Shown here: positions 9,188-16,901 of the stretch, in pieces | How the letters are laid out: the number at the start of each line of letters is the position of its first letter | Position numbering within the stretch: position 1 is the stretch's first letter | Assembly (NCBI GenBank): GCA_934408725.1 | Contig: CAKRVB010000022.1 | Span: 1-48,844, forward strand | Direction: 5' to 3' | Source: an uncultured Marvinbryantia sp. | GTDB lineage: Bacteria; Bacillota; Clostridia; Lachnospirales; Lachnospiraceae | Length of the DNA: 48,844 nucleotides | Position numbers and translations under genes: made by a program | Notes under the pieces: generated by a model | The model's database searches: none | What the model saw: only the letters and a program-made list of their open reading frames with translations | What the model was told of the DNA's origin: nothing

Positions 9188-9556
9188 TTATAATACTTCC
9201 GGAGCCAGTGAAACAATTTTCATAAACTGTTTATCACGAAGCTCTCTTGCTACTGGTCCAAAAATACGAGTTCCTCTTGGATTCTTGTCATCTTTGATGA
9301 TGACTGCAGCATTTTCATCAAATCTAATATAAGAACCATCTTTACGACGGGTTTTGTTTACTGTACGAACTACGACAGCCTTTACAACATCACCTTTTTT
9401 TACAACGCCGCCTGGTGTTGCATCTTTAACCGTAGCAACGATTACATCACCGATAGCTGCATATCTTCTGGTAGATCCGCCCATAACTCTGATGCAAAGT
9501 AATTCTTTTGCTCCAGTGTTATCAGCAACTTTCAGTCTACTCTCCTGCTGTATCAT
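9188..9556 (-). CDS. rplN: 50S ribosomal protein L14
   Basis: The 122-residue L14 starts [20 protein letters not shown] and contains the family signature [20 protein letters not shown] followed by [16 protein letters not shown]. It forms bridges B5 and B8 with 16S rRNA and is the binding site of the silencing factor RsfS. It has the normal length and position, 17 nt after rpsQ. Confidence 0.98.
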   Translation of the reverse strand: MIQQESRLKVADNTGAKELLCIRVMGGSTRRYAAIGDVIVATVKDATPGGVVKKGDVVKAVVVRTVNKTRRKDGSYIRFDENAAVIIKDDKNPRGTRIFGPVARELRDKQFMKIVSLAPEVL

Positions 9557-9573
9557 GCTGATTACCTCCTATA

Positions 9574-9828
9574 CTATTTCACTCTTTCAGTGATTTCCAC
9601 AAGTCTCCATCTCTTATCTTTGGATAAAGGTCTTGTTTCCATTACTTTTACTGTATCACCGATGTTACATTCGTTGTTTTCATCGTGTGCTTTTAATTTA
9701 TAAGTACTCTTTACGACTTTTTTGTAAAGAGGATGTTTCACATGGTTCTCAACTGCAACAACGATTGTCTTGTCCATCTTGTTGCTGACAACTTTACCAA
9801 CACGGGTTTTTCTAAGATTTCTTTCCAC
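9574..9828 (-). CDS. rpsQ: 30S ribosomal protein S17
   Basis: An 84-residue OB-fold protein that binds the 5' domain of 16S rRNA. Typical stretches are [39 protein letters not shown] and the C-terminal [14 protein letters not shown]. It is flanked by rpmC (29 nt) and rplN (17 nt) in the S10-spc order. Confidence 0.98.
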   Translation of the reverse strand: MERNLRKTRVGKVVSNKMDKTIVVAVENHVKHPLYKKVVKSTYKLKAHDENNECNIGDTVKVMETRPLSKDKRWRLVEITERVK

Positions 9829-9857
9829 GTCTATTTGCTCCTTTCGTGGTAATTCAC

Positions 9858-10061
9858 TTACGCATTAGCTTTCTCAGTGATAACGGTCTGAATTCTTGCG
9901 ATGTTCTTACGAACTTCTTTGATTCTGCTTGTGTTATCCAGCTGATTGGTTGCATTCTGGAATCTTAAATTGAAAAGTTCCTTTTTAGCAGCTACTAATT
10001 CTTCGTTTAATTCTGCAGCTGATTTGCTTTTTAAATCTTCTACATACTTATTAATTTTCAC
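9858..10061 (-). CDS. rpmC: 50S ribosomal protein L29
   Basis: L29 lies at the nascent chain exit and helps form the trigger factor site. The start is placed at the GTG ending at 10061, giving a 67-residue [11 protein letters not shown]-terminus that matches the family. An in-frame GTG three codons earlier is the alternative. The start lies inside the last codons of rplP (overlap 11 nt), and the ribosome binding site GGTGAT is part of rplP. The core [20 protein letters not shown] is conserved. Confidence 0.95.
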   Translation of the reverse strand: MKINKYVEDLKSKSAAELNEELVAAKKELFNLRFQNATNQLDNTSRIKEVRKNIARIQTVITEKANA

Positions 10062-10488
10062 TGTTATCACCGCCTTCTAAATCTGCACGAGATACGATTT
10101 TGCATTTGCACGGTAATTTGTGCATAGCAAGACGTAACGCTTCACGGGCTACTTCTTCCGGAACTCCTGCCAGTTCGAACATAACACGTCCCGGTTTTAC
10201 AACTGCTACCCAGTATTCCAGTGTTCCTTTACCGGAACCCATACGAGTTTCAGCTGGTTTTGCTGTTACAGGTTTGTCTGGGAAAATCTTGATCCAAACT
10301 TTACCACCACGTTTGATGTAACGAGTCATAGCAACACGGGCAGCTTCGATCTGGTTTGATTTAATCCAGCATGGTTCAGTTGCAACAAGTCCATATTCAC
10401 CATTGGAAATTGTATTTCCTCTTAACGCCTTTCCAGCCATGCTTCCACGGAACTGTTTACGACGTTTTACTCTTTTAGGCATTAACAT
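10051..10488 (-). CDS. rplP: 50S ribosomal protein L16
   Basis: A 145-residue L16 with [20 protein letters not shown] and the signature [20 protein letters not shown] followed by [21 protein letters not shown]16 organises the A-site region of the peptidyl transferase centre. The start overlaps the rpsC stop (TAATG arrangement), and its 3' end contains the start of rpmC, so three genes are coupled. Confidence 0.98.
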   Translation of the reverse strand: MLMPKRVKRRKQFRGSMAGKALRGNTISNGEYGLVATEPCWIKSNQIEAARVAMTRYIKRGGKVWIKIFPDKPVTAKPAETRMGSGKGTLEYWVAVVKPGRVMFELAGVPEEVAREALRLAMHKLPCKCKIVSRADLEGGDNSEN

Positions 10489-11144
10489 TATTTATCGCTC
10501 CCTTCCTTTACGTTTTTGGTTGGAAGGATTTCGCCGTTGTAAATCCATACCTTTACGCCCATCTTGCCGTAAGTGGTATCTGCTTCTGCGAATCCATAGT
10601 CAATATCTGCACGAAGTGTCTGAAGTGGAATAGTTCCCTCACTGTAGAACTCTGTACGAGCCATATCAGCTCCGCCAAGACGTCCTGAAACAGCAGTCTT
10701 AATTCCCTTTGCTCCTGTTTTCATGGTTCTTCCCATTGTGGATTTCATAGCACGACGGAAGGAAACACGGTTTTCCAGCTGCTGAGCAATGTTTTCAGCT
10801 ACTAACTGAGCATCTCTGTCCGGTCTCTTAACTTCTTTGATATCTACAAGAAGTTTTCCTGTAACGAACTTCTGAACTTCAGCTTTTACTTTTTCGATCT
10901 CTGAACCGCCTTTACCGATTACAACACCCGGTTTAGCTGTGTAGATGATCACTTTTACTCTTCCTGATGCTCTTTCGATTTCGATTTTTGCAACACCAGC
11001 GCTATATAACTTCTTCTTCAGGTATGTTCTGATCTTGTTGTCTTCGATCAGGTAATCAGCAAATTCTGACTCAGCATACCACTTGGAGTCCCAGTCTTTA
11101 ATAACACCGACTCTTAAGCCGTGTGGATTAACTTTCTGTCCCAT
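10488..11144 (-). CDS. rpsC: 30S ribosomal protein S3
   Basis: The 218-residue S3 has [20 protein letters not shown], a type II KH domain with [15 protein letters not shown] (around residues 75-90) and the C-terminal domain [20 protein letters not shown]. It lines the mRNA entry channel with S4 and S5 and supports helicase activity. Stop and rplP start overlap by one base; rplV lies 10 nt upstream. Confidence 0.98.
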   Translation of the reverse strand: MGQKVNPHGLRVGVIKDWDSKWYAESEFADYLIEDNKIRTYLKKKLYSAGVAKIEIERASGRVKVIIYTAKPGVVIGKGGSEIEKVKAEVQKFVTGKLLVDIKEVKRPDRDAQLVAENIAQQLENRVSFRRAMKSTMGRTMKTGAKGIKTAVSGRLGGADMARTEFYSEGTIPLQTLRADIDYGFAEADTTYGKMGVKVWIYNGEILPTKNVKEGSDK

Positions 11145-11154
11145 GCTTTACCTC

Positions 11155-11541
11155 CTATCTTTCATTCAGCACGATTGTGATGTGGCTCATTCTCTTTTCA
11201 ATACGATAAGCTCTACCCTGTGCTCTTGGTCTGATTCTCTTCATTGTAGGTCCCTTGTTAGCGTAGCATTCTTCTACGTAAAGGTTTTCTACACTCATTC
11301 CGTTATTGTTTTCAGCATTTGCGATTGCTGACTCTAATAATTTTTTAATTAATGTAGAAGCGTATCTTGGGTTGTAAGTTACAATACCAAGTGCTGTCTG
11401 CACATCTTTGCCTCTAATAGCATCTAAAACGAAGCATGCCTTCTGAACTGAGACTCTCGCATAAGATAACTTTGCGGATGGTCTTGTGTCCTTCTGAGCA
11501 TTTCTTTCTCTCTTGATTTGGGATCTATGTCCTTTTGCCAT
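11155..11541 (-). CDS. rplV: 50S ribosomal protein L22
   Basis: L22 lines the nascent peptide tunnel, and its beta hairpin is a known site of macrolide resistance. The 128-residue protein shows AKLSYARVSVQKACFVLDAI, the conserved hairpin region with GPTMKRIRPRAQGRAYRIEK, and HITIVLNER at the end. No insertion is visible in the hairpin. It lies between rpsS (28 nt) and rpsC (10 nt). Confidence 0.98.
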   Translation of the reverse strand: MAKGHRSQIKRERNAQKDTRPSAKLSYARVSVQKACFVLDAIRGKDVQTALGIVTYNPRYASTLIKKLLESAIANAENNNGMSVENLYVEECYANKGPTMKRIRPRAQGRAYRIEKRMSHITIVLNER

Positions 11542-11569
11542 GGATGAAGCCTCCTTTCAAATATTATCC

Positions 11570-11845
11570 TTAACGAGATTTCTTCTCGTCTTTACCATGT
11601 CCTCTGTATGTTCTGGTTGCAACGAACTCTCCAAGTTTGTGTCCAACCATATCTTCTGTTACGTATACAGGCACATGTCTTCTTCCATCATGAACTGCAA
11701 TTGTATGTCCAACCATCTGTGGGAAAATTGTAGAACGGCGGGACCAGGTCTTGATAACCTGTTTAGATCCTGCTGCGTTCATTTCGTCAACTTTTTTCAG
11801 TAAGCTTGCGTCCGCAAACGGTCCTTTTTTAAGTGAGCGAGCCAT
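11570..11845 (-). CDS. rpsS: 30S ribosomal protein S19
   Basis: A 91-residue S19 with [20 protein letters not shown], the central [20 protein letters not shown] and the signature [20 protein letters not shown]19 forms a complex with S13 in the small-subunit head, near the A-site tRNA. Size and position after rplB (39 nt) are standard. Confidence 0.98.
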   Translation of the reverse strand: MARSLKKGPFADASLLKKVDEMNAAGSKQVIKTWSRRSTIFPQMVGHTIAVHDGRRHVPVYVTEDMVGHKLGEFVATRTYRGHGKDEKKSR

Positions 11846-11884
11846 AGGTTCTAACCTCCTTATATTTCTCGATTAATATTGTTA

Positions 11885-12730
11885 TTAGTTGATTGCTTTA
11901 CCATCGCGTCTTCTTACGATGAGCTTGTTAGAAGCTTTCTTCTTGCTTCTGGTCTTAAGACCCAGTGCAGGTTTGCCCCAAGGTGTACATGGACCTGGAC
12001 GGCCGATACCGGTCTTACCTTCACCACCACCGTGTGGATGGTCATTCGGGTTCATAACAGATCCACGAACGGTAGGTCTGATACCCATGTGACGTTTTCT
12101 ACCAGCTTTACCAATATTAATCAGGTTGTGATCACCATTTCCTACAACGCCGATTGTTGCACGGCAGATGATCGGAACCATTCTCATTTCTCCTGAAGGG
12201 AGACGAAGTGTTGCGTATTTTCCTTCTTTAGCCATCAGCTGTGCGCCGTTACCAGCTGCACGAACAAGCTGACCACCTTTACCAGGATAAAGTTCAATAT
12301 TGTGAACCATTGTACCAACTGGGATCTGGGATAATGGCAGGCAGTTACCGATTCTTACTTCGGCTTCTTCACCGCTCATAACCTTCATTCCGTCTTTCAG
12401 TCCCTGTGGTGCAAGGATGTAAGCTTTTTCTCCATCAGCGTAAGTAATCAGAGCAATGTTAGCTGTTCTGTTTGGATCGTATTCGATACCAGTTACTACT
12501 GCTGGGATACCATCTTTTTTATTTCTCTTGAAATCGATGATTCTGTATTTTCTTCTGCTTCCGCCTCCGCGGTGTCTTACAGTAATTTTTCCCTGATTGT
12601 TACGTCCGGAGTTTTTCTTAAGAGATACAACAAGGCTCTTTTCCGGAGTAGTCTTTGTAATTTCAGAGAAATCAGATCCCGTCATGTTTCTTCTTGACGG
12701 TGTATATGGTTTATAGGTTTTAATTCCCAT
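11885..12730 (-). CDS. rplB: 50S ribosomal protein L2
   Basis: L2 is needed for subunit association and peptidyl transferase assembly. The ATG ending at 12730 gives 281 residues beginning [21 protein letters not shown] ribosome binding site (GAAAGGAGA) sits just upstream, and the ten-codon longer frame would cover it. The catalytic-region signature with [20 protein letters not shown] is intact (conserved His in PHGGG). A 106-nt gap with a hairpin separates it from rplW. Confidence 0.98.
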   Translation of the reverse strand: MGIKTYKPYTPSRRNMTGSDFSEITKTTPEKSLVVSLKKNSGRNNQGKITVRHRGGGSRRKYRIIDFKRNKKDGIPAVVTGIEYDPNRTANIALITYADGEKAYILAPQGLKDGMKVMSGEEAEVRIGNCLPLSQIPVGTMVHNIELYPGKGGQLVRAAGNGAQLMAKEGKYATLRLPSGEMRMVPIICRATIGVVGNGDHNLINIGKAGRKRHMGIRPTVRGSVMNPNDHPHGGGEGKTGIGRPGPCTPWGKPALGLKTRSKKKASNKLIVRRRDGKAIN

Positions 12731-12758
12731 TTTTGTTTCTCCTTTCAATATATTTCGC

Positions 12759-12776
12759 ATGCATCCTGCGATGCAT
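12759..12776 (-). other. Hairpin in the rplW-rplB gap
   Basis: ATGCATC (12759-12765) and GATGCAT (12770-12776) pair perfectly around a 4-nt loop. They lie within the 106-nt gap before rplB (12731-12836), about 30 nt from the rplB start. Otherwise no gene or terminator is seen in the gap. It could affect rplB translation; this is a suggestion only. Confidence 0.45.
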
Positions 12777-12836
12777 ATACCTTATATATCGTCCGCCATA
12801 TTCTGAATCAGAACTGACGGAACTCATCAGTCAATC

Positions 12837-13136
12837 TTATAATCCCTGGAAGATCTCAATATCTTTGCTGTCTTCTGTCAGAGTTACGATTGCTTTCTTT
12901 GTCTTAGCTGTTTTTCCAACGGTCATTCCACGGCGTCTGGTTTTTCCATCCAGGTTCATGGTGTTAACACGTTTTACTTTTGTTCCTTCGAACATCTTTT
13001 CTACAGCTTCTTTGATCTGAGATTTTGTTGCCTCAGTGTGTACCTGGAAAGTGTATTTCTTTTCTGCCATAGCATTCATACTCTTTTCAGTTACGATTGG
13101 TTTAAGGATTACATCATAATACTGAATTGCTGCCAT
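12837..13136 (-). CDS. rplW: 50S ribosomal protein L23
   Basis: A 99-residue L23, the docking point for trigger factor and SRP at the tunnel exit. Typical features are [40 protein letters not shown] and the loop [20 protein letters not shown]. Its start overlaps the rplD stop by one base. Confidence 0.98.
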   Translation of the reverse strand: MAAIQYYDVILKPIVTEKSMNAMAEKKYTFQVHTEATKSQIKEAVEKMFEGTKVKRVNTMNLDGKTRRRGMTVGKTAKTKKAIVTLTEDSKDIEIFQGL

Positions 13137-13756
13137 TATGCGTACACCTCCTCGATTGCCTGTACGGCTTCTTTTGTCATAACCAGTGTGTTATGTTTCA
13201 GAATGTCGTATACATTGATGGTATTTACCAGAGATGTCTGAACATCAGCAATGTTTCTTGCAGAAAGCACTACCTTTTCATCATTCTCTTTCAGAACAAC
13301 GATTGCCTTTTCAGCTTTTACATTGTTCAGTACATTTACCATAGCTTTTGTCTTGATCTCATCAAATTTCAGTTCATCAAGGATTACCACCTTGTTTTCC
13401 TGAACTTTTGCAGTTAATACAGACTTAAGAGCTGCTCTCTTTTCTTTCTTGTTCATCTTGAAAGAATAGTCTCTTGGAACTGGTGCGAATACAACTCCGC
13501 CGCCTGTCCACTGTGGAGCTCTTGTTGAACCCTGTCTTGCATGACCGGTTCCTTTCTGTCTCCAAGGTTTTCTTCCGCCTCCGGAAACTTCAGAACGTGT
13601 TTTTGCTTTCTGTGTTCCCTGACGATTGTTTGCCAGCTGCTGAAGCACTGCCATGTGTACCAGATGTTCGTTTACTTCTACACCAAACACAGCATCGTTA
13701 AGCTCCATTGTGCCAACTTCTTTGCCTTCCATATTGTAAACAGATACGTTTGCCAT
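13136..13756 (-). CDS. rplD: 50S ribosomal protein L4
   Basis: L4 reaches into the exit tunnel and in some bacteria represses the S10 operon. The 206-residue protein carries the tunnel loop region [20 protein letters not shown] followed by [19 protein letters not shown], and ends with [13 protein letters not shown]. It is coupled to rplW by a one-base overlap. If autoregulation exists here, the leader before rpsJ would be the target. Confidence 0.98.
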   Translation of the reverse strand: MANVSVYNMEGKEVGTMELNDAVFGVEVNEHLVHMAVLQQLANNRQGTQKAKTRSEVSGGGRKPWRQKGTGHARQGSTRAPQWTGGGVVFAPVPRDYSFKMNKKEKRAALKSVLTAKVQENKVVILDELKFDEIKTKAMVNVLNNVKAEKAIVVLKENDEKVVLSARNIADVQTSLVNTINVYDILKHNTLVMTKEAVQAIEEVYA

Positions 13757-13783
13757 CTGTGTGTTCCTCCTTTCCTACAAGGC

Positions 13784-14419
13784 CTATTTGCCAGATTTTA
13801 CTGTTTCTTTGATAGTAACCAGAGATTTCTTTGGTCCAGGAACTGCTCCTTTAACCAGAATCAGATTGTTCTCTGCGTCAACTCTTACTACTTCCAGGTT
13901 CTGGATTGTTACACGTTTGCTTCCCATATGTCCTGGCATTCCTTTTCCTTTGAATACCTTACTTGGGTCAGAACAAGCACCGTTAGAACCCTGATGACGA
14001 TGGAACTTAGAACCATGAGCCATAGGTCCTCTGTGCTGACCGAATCTCTTGATCGCACCCTGGAATCCTTTACCTTTGGAAATTGCTGTAGCATCGATCT
14101 TGTCACCAGCCGCAAAAATATCAGCTTTGATTTCCTGTGCTACTGTAAATTCCTCAGCATTTTCAAATTTGAACTCTCTGACAAATCTCTTGCAAGAAAC
14201 TCCTGCTTTGTCAAACTGACCTTTCATTGGTTTGTTAACCAGATTTTCTCTCTTGTCAGCAAAACCAACCTGTACTGCACTGTAACCATCATTTTCAACT
14301 GTCTTGATCTGTGTTACTACACAAGGACCAGCCTGAAGAACGGTTACCGGAGTTAATACTCCATCTTCGTTGAAGATCTGTGTCATTCCGACTTTTGTTG
14401 CTAAAATCGCTTTCTTCAT
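13784..14419 (-). CDS. rplC: 50S ribosomal protein L3
   Basis: A 211-residue L3, an early assembly protein reaching the peptidyl transferase centre. Features: [20 protein letters not shown], the signature [23 protein letters not shown] stretch with the conserved Gln, and [20 protein letters not shown]. The gap to rpsJ upstream is 145 nt and structured. Confidence 0.98.
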   Translation of the reverse strand: MKKAILATKVGMTQIFNEDGVLTPVTVLQAGPCVVTQIKTVENDGYSAVQVGFADKRENLVNKPMKGQFDKAGVSCKRFVREFKFENAEEFTVAQEIKADIFAAGDKIDATAISKGKGFQGAIKRFGQHRGPMAHGSKFHRHQGSNGACSDPSKVFKGKGMPGHMGSKRVTIQNLEVVRVDAENNLILVKGAVPGPKKSLVTIKETVKSGK

Positions 14420-14564
14420 CCTTTTTACCTCCTGTTTTTCTACAGCGGATTACACTGTGTTGTGCAATCATCCTAGTCAAACAGTCAATATAAGTGGAAC
14501 TTTGGCTTTCGCCACTGTTGCTTCTATATCAACCCGTAGGATAATTAACTCTTGACCTGAGAAC
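14420..14564 (-). other. Structured spacer between rpsJ and rplC
   Basis: The 145-nt gap holds no gene that I recognise. On the minus RNA a GGC-GAAA-GCC tetraloop hairpin (14504-14513) is enclosed by an AACAGT/ACTGTT stem (14480-14485 with 14514-14519). CCAC/GTGG pairing (14494-14497 with 14512-14515) gives a competing fold. Mutually exclusive stems in a ribosomal operon could mean regulation, but this is only suggestive. Confidence 0.4.
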
Positions 14565-14882
14565 TTATTTGTTCTTCATTTTGATATCGATATTTACACC
14601 TGCTGGCATTTCCAGTCTGGACAGTGCATCAACTGTCTTCTGTGTTGGTGCAATGATATCGATCAGTCTTTTATGAGTTCTCTGTTCGAACTGTTCTCTG
14701 GAATCTTTGTATTTGTGAACGGCACGAAGAATTGTAACAACTTCCTTCTTAGTTGGAAGAGGTACCGGTCCACTTACCTGAGCTCCATTCTTTTTTACAG
14801 TTTCGATGATTTTCTTAGCAGATGCATCCACCAGCTGGTGATCATATGCTTTTAATGTGATTCTCATTACTTGACTTGCCAT
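14565..14882 (-). CDS. rpsJ: 30S ribosomal protein S10
   Basis: The 105-residue S10 (NusE) works in the small-subunit head and, with NusB, in transcription antitermination. Sequence: [20 protein letters not shown], the loop [18 protein letters not shown] region with GPVPLPTKK, and [20 protein letters not shown]. The start at 14882 follows GGAGGCGA; an internal ATG five codons later is possible. It is the first gene of the large ribosomal block. Confidence 0.98.
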   Translation of the reverse strand: MASQVMRITLKAYDHQLVDASAKKIIETVKKNGAQVSGPVPLPTKKEVVTILRAVHKYKDSREQFEQRTHKRLIDIIAPTQKTVDALSRLEMPAGVNIDIKMKNK

Positions 14883-15119
14883 AAAAAAAGTCGCCTCCTT
14901 TTCGCACTTTTATTGCTAAGTACGACAAGCGGTGACTGTACACGCTCCCGTGTGTATCTCGGAACATACTCCATTTATCCACACGTTGTTTCCGGTCATA
15001 GCCGGACAGTTAATTTGTACAGTGACTTGTCGCCAGTTTTCTAACTTGACATTCGCTCCACGGAAAACCTGTAGAATTTCTACAGCAACCTCACGCTTCA
15101 ACGCTATCAAGGTCACAAC
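14883..15119 (-). promoter_or_regulatory. Long structured 5' leader of the S10 operon
   Basis: About 235 nt lie between the predicted transcription start and rpsJ. The minus RNA can form a long closing stem (14923-14929 with 15026-15032, and 14935-14942 with 15016-15023). Inside it is a CCGG hairpin (14992-14995/15002-15005), and closer to the 5' end is a perfect 7-bp hairpin (15069-15075/15079-15085). Leaders that bind a ribosomal protein such as L4 are known for S10 operons in several phyla; the ligand here is not determined. Confidence 0.7.
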
Positions 15120-15125
15120 AGTTGC

Positions 15126-15154
15126 ATTATATATGATATTTTTTGATTTTGCAA
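15126..15154 (-). promoter_or_regulatory. Sigma-A promoter of the S10 operon
   Basis: On the minus strand TTGCAA (15149-15154) and TATAAT (15126-15131) are separated by exactly 17 nt, in a very A/T-rich upstream region that can act as an UP element. The predicted start is near 15119. This is the strongest promoter seen in the window and fits the expected high expression. Confidence 0.85.
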
Positions 15155-15215
15155 GGGTTTTTTGTTTTTTTTTGTATTTTTTCTTATACACTGTTTTTCA
15201 TTCCCGAAATGGGTA

Positions 15216-15245
15216 TTGCAAACCTCAGTCTTCATCCCATATAAT
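15216..15245 (+). promoter_or_regulatory. Promoter for the methyltransferase gene
   Basis: TTGCAA (15216-15221) and TATAAT (15240-15245) are spaced 18 nt apart on the plus strand. The leader to the ATG at 15346 would be about 95 nt. It diverges from the S10 operon promoter about 60 nt away. Confidence 0.65.
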
Positions 15246-15345
15246 AAATACAGCAGATGCAAAGACTTCTATATTCTTACCTTATTATATAGGAAGAAAC
15301 ACAAATTGCAATATAAAATATGATGCTATTACGAAAGGAATATTT

Positions 15346-16203
15346 ATGTGGATTGCTGATCATTGGAAAGATTACGAAGTATTAGATACCTCCAAAGGAG
15401 AAAAACTGGAACGTTGGGGCAAGTACATCCTGGTTCGTCCGGATCCCCAGGTCATCTGGGATACCCCAAAAGCTCTTCCTGAATGGAAGCACATGAACGG
15501 GCACTATCACCGCAGCAAAAAAGGCGGCGGTGAATGGGAATTTTTCAATCTCCCGGAGCAGTGGACGATTCATTATCATTCCCTTACTTTTAATTTGAAA
15601 CCTTTTAGTTTCAAGCATACCGGCCTCTTTCCGGAGCAGGCTGCCAACTGGGACTGGTTTTCCCGTAAAATCACAGAAGCAGAGCGCCCTGTTAAGGTTC
15701 TGAACCTGTTTGCCTATACCGGTGGTGCTACTCTTGCCGCTGCCGCTGCCGGCGCTTCTGTGACCCATGTGGACGCCTCCAAAGGTATGGTCACCTGGGC
15801 AAAAGAAAACGCACGTTCCTCCGGTCTGGAGAACGCGCCAATTCGTTGGATCGTTGATGACTGTGTGAAATTTGTAGAACGCGAAATCCGCCGGGGTAAT
15901 CATTATGATGCCATTATTATGGATCCACCATCTTACGGTCGTGGTCCAAAAGGTGAGATCTGGAAGATCGAGGATGCCATCCATCCGCTGGTAAAACTCT
16001 GCTCTCAACTGCTTAGTGATCAGCCACTTTTTTTCCTGATCAATTCCTATACAACAGGTCTGGCGCCTGCAGTACTAACTTATATGCTGGCCACTGAATT
16101 AAAACAATTTCACGGTCATGTAGATTCTCAGGAGATTGGTCTCCCGGTATCTTCCAATGGACTGGTACTGCCATGCGGTGCTTCCGGACGCTGGGAAGCA
16201 TAA
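15346..16203 (+). CDS. Class I SAM-dependent methyltransferase, RlmI-like catalytic domain
   Basis: The 285-residue protein has an RlmI/RlmK-type Rossmann methyltransferase domain. Motif I is LNLFAYTGGATLAAAAAGA (about 119-137), the ribose-binding acid is Asp143, and motif IV is DPPSYGRG (193-200). Such DPPS(Y/F) enzymes often methylate rRNA at cytosine or guanine, but no PUA RNA-binding domain is present at the N-terminus. The substrate is therefore unknown. The ATG at 15346 follows AAAGGA; the open frame runs further upstream, through the promoter region, and that part is not coding. It is a single gene ending in a shared terminator. Confidence 0.85.
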   Translation: MWIADHWKDYEVLDTSKGEKLERWGKYILVRPDPQVIWDTPKALPEWKHMNGHYHRSKKGGGEWEFFNLPEQWTIHYHSLTFNLKPFSFKHTGLFPEQAANWDWFSRKITEAERPVKVLNLFAYTGGATLAAAAAGASVTHVDASKGMVTWAKENARSSGLENAPIRWIVDDCVKFVEREIRRGNHYDAIIMDPPSYGRGPKGEIWKIEDAIHPLVKLCSQLLSDQPLFFLINSYTTGLAPAVLTYMLATELKQFHGHVDSQEIGLPVSSNGLVLPCGASGRWEA

Positions 16204-16207
16204 AGCC

Positions 16208-16250
16208 AAAGGGGGCTGAACTTATGTTCTTTATTAGTTCAGTCCCCTTT
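16208..16250. terminator. Bidirectional terminator between convergent genes
   Basis: Arms AAAGGGG-G-CTGAACT and AGTTCAG-T-CCCCTTT (16208-16222 and 16236-16250) pair with one mismatch around a 13-nt loop. T runs are present on the plus strand and A runs on the other side. It lies between the methyltransferase stop and the stop of the convergent phosphoesterase gene, and serves both. Confidence 0.85.
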
Positions 16251-16253
16251 TGT

Positions 16254-16880
16254 TCACTTCAGATTTTCTCTCAGTGTTTTTTCATCTGCCTCATATTCAA
16301 ATATGCACCTTTCATAGGCGTTGATAATATTTGTCTCATGATACTTATCATATCTTTTATGCTGTCTTCCATAACTCATATGTACATGCCCATGAATAAA
16401 AAATTTGGGTCTATACTTTTCCATCAGTTCCACAAATATGCGAAACCCCTGATGTGGCAAATCTCTGCCATCGTTAATTTCATATGCTGGTGCATGCGTG
16501 AGTAAAATATCAAACCCTCTGCGTCGAAACAGCTTCCATCTCATTTTTCGTACACGCTTGCTCATCTGTGCATCCGTATACTGATGTTCTCCTGCATGAT
16601 ACCGCATAGAGCCGCCAAGTCCCATAATACGTACGCCCTGATAGACATATATATCATCCTCGATGCAAATACATCCTTCCGGTGGCTTATACTTATATTT
16701 ATCGTCATGATTACCATGTACATACAGAACCGGCGCTGATGACATTGTTACCAGAAAAGACAGATAATCCGGTGACAGATCCCCTGCTGAAAGGATCAGA
16801 TCTATTCCTTCCAGCTTTCCTTTTTCATAGAAATCCCATAAATACCTGGATTCCTCATCCGCAATAGCAAGTATCTTCAT
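16254..16880 (-). CDS. Calcineurin-like metallophosphoesterase
   Basis: This 208-residue cytoplasmic protein has the metallophosphoesterase layout: ILSAGDLSPDY (Asp34), YVHGNHDDKY (Asn57, His58), ILLTHAPAYE and FFIHGHVHMSYG. The first metal motif, normally D-X-H, reads A-D-E-E (residues 7-10), so one metal ligand differs from the consensus. The substrate cannot be read from sequence; the family includes phosphodiesterases and protein phosphatases. It follows the BMP-domain gene by 21 nt and is probably co-transcribed. Confidence 0.85.
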   Translation of the reverse strand: MKILAIADEESRYLWDFYEKGKLEGIDLILSAGDLSPDYLSFLVTMSSAPVLYVHGNHDDKYKYKPPEGCICIEDDIYVYQGVRIMGLGGSMRYHAGEHQYTDAQMSKRVRKMRWKLFRRRGFDILLTHAPAYEINDGRDLPHQGFRIFVELMEKYRPKFFIHGHVHMSYGRQHKRYDKYHETNIINAYERCIFEYEADEKTLRENLK

Positions 16881-16901
16881 CGTGTTGCCCTTCCAGTACT
16901 T

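Noticed and set aside
13541..14356. A 271-codon plus-strand frame
   Set aside because: Antisense to rplD and rplC, which are certain genes; no supporting signal.
14916..15191. A 91-codon minus-strand frame upstream of rpsJ
   Set aside because: It covers the S10 promoter and structured leader, has no recognisable domain, and the promoter lies inside it.
14932..15345. N-terminal extension of the methyltransferase frame
   Set aside because: It runs through the S10 leader and both promoters; the ATG at 15346 has a ribosome binding site and matches the start of the domain.
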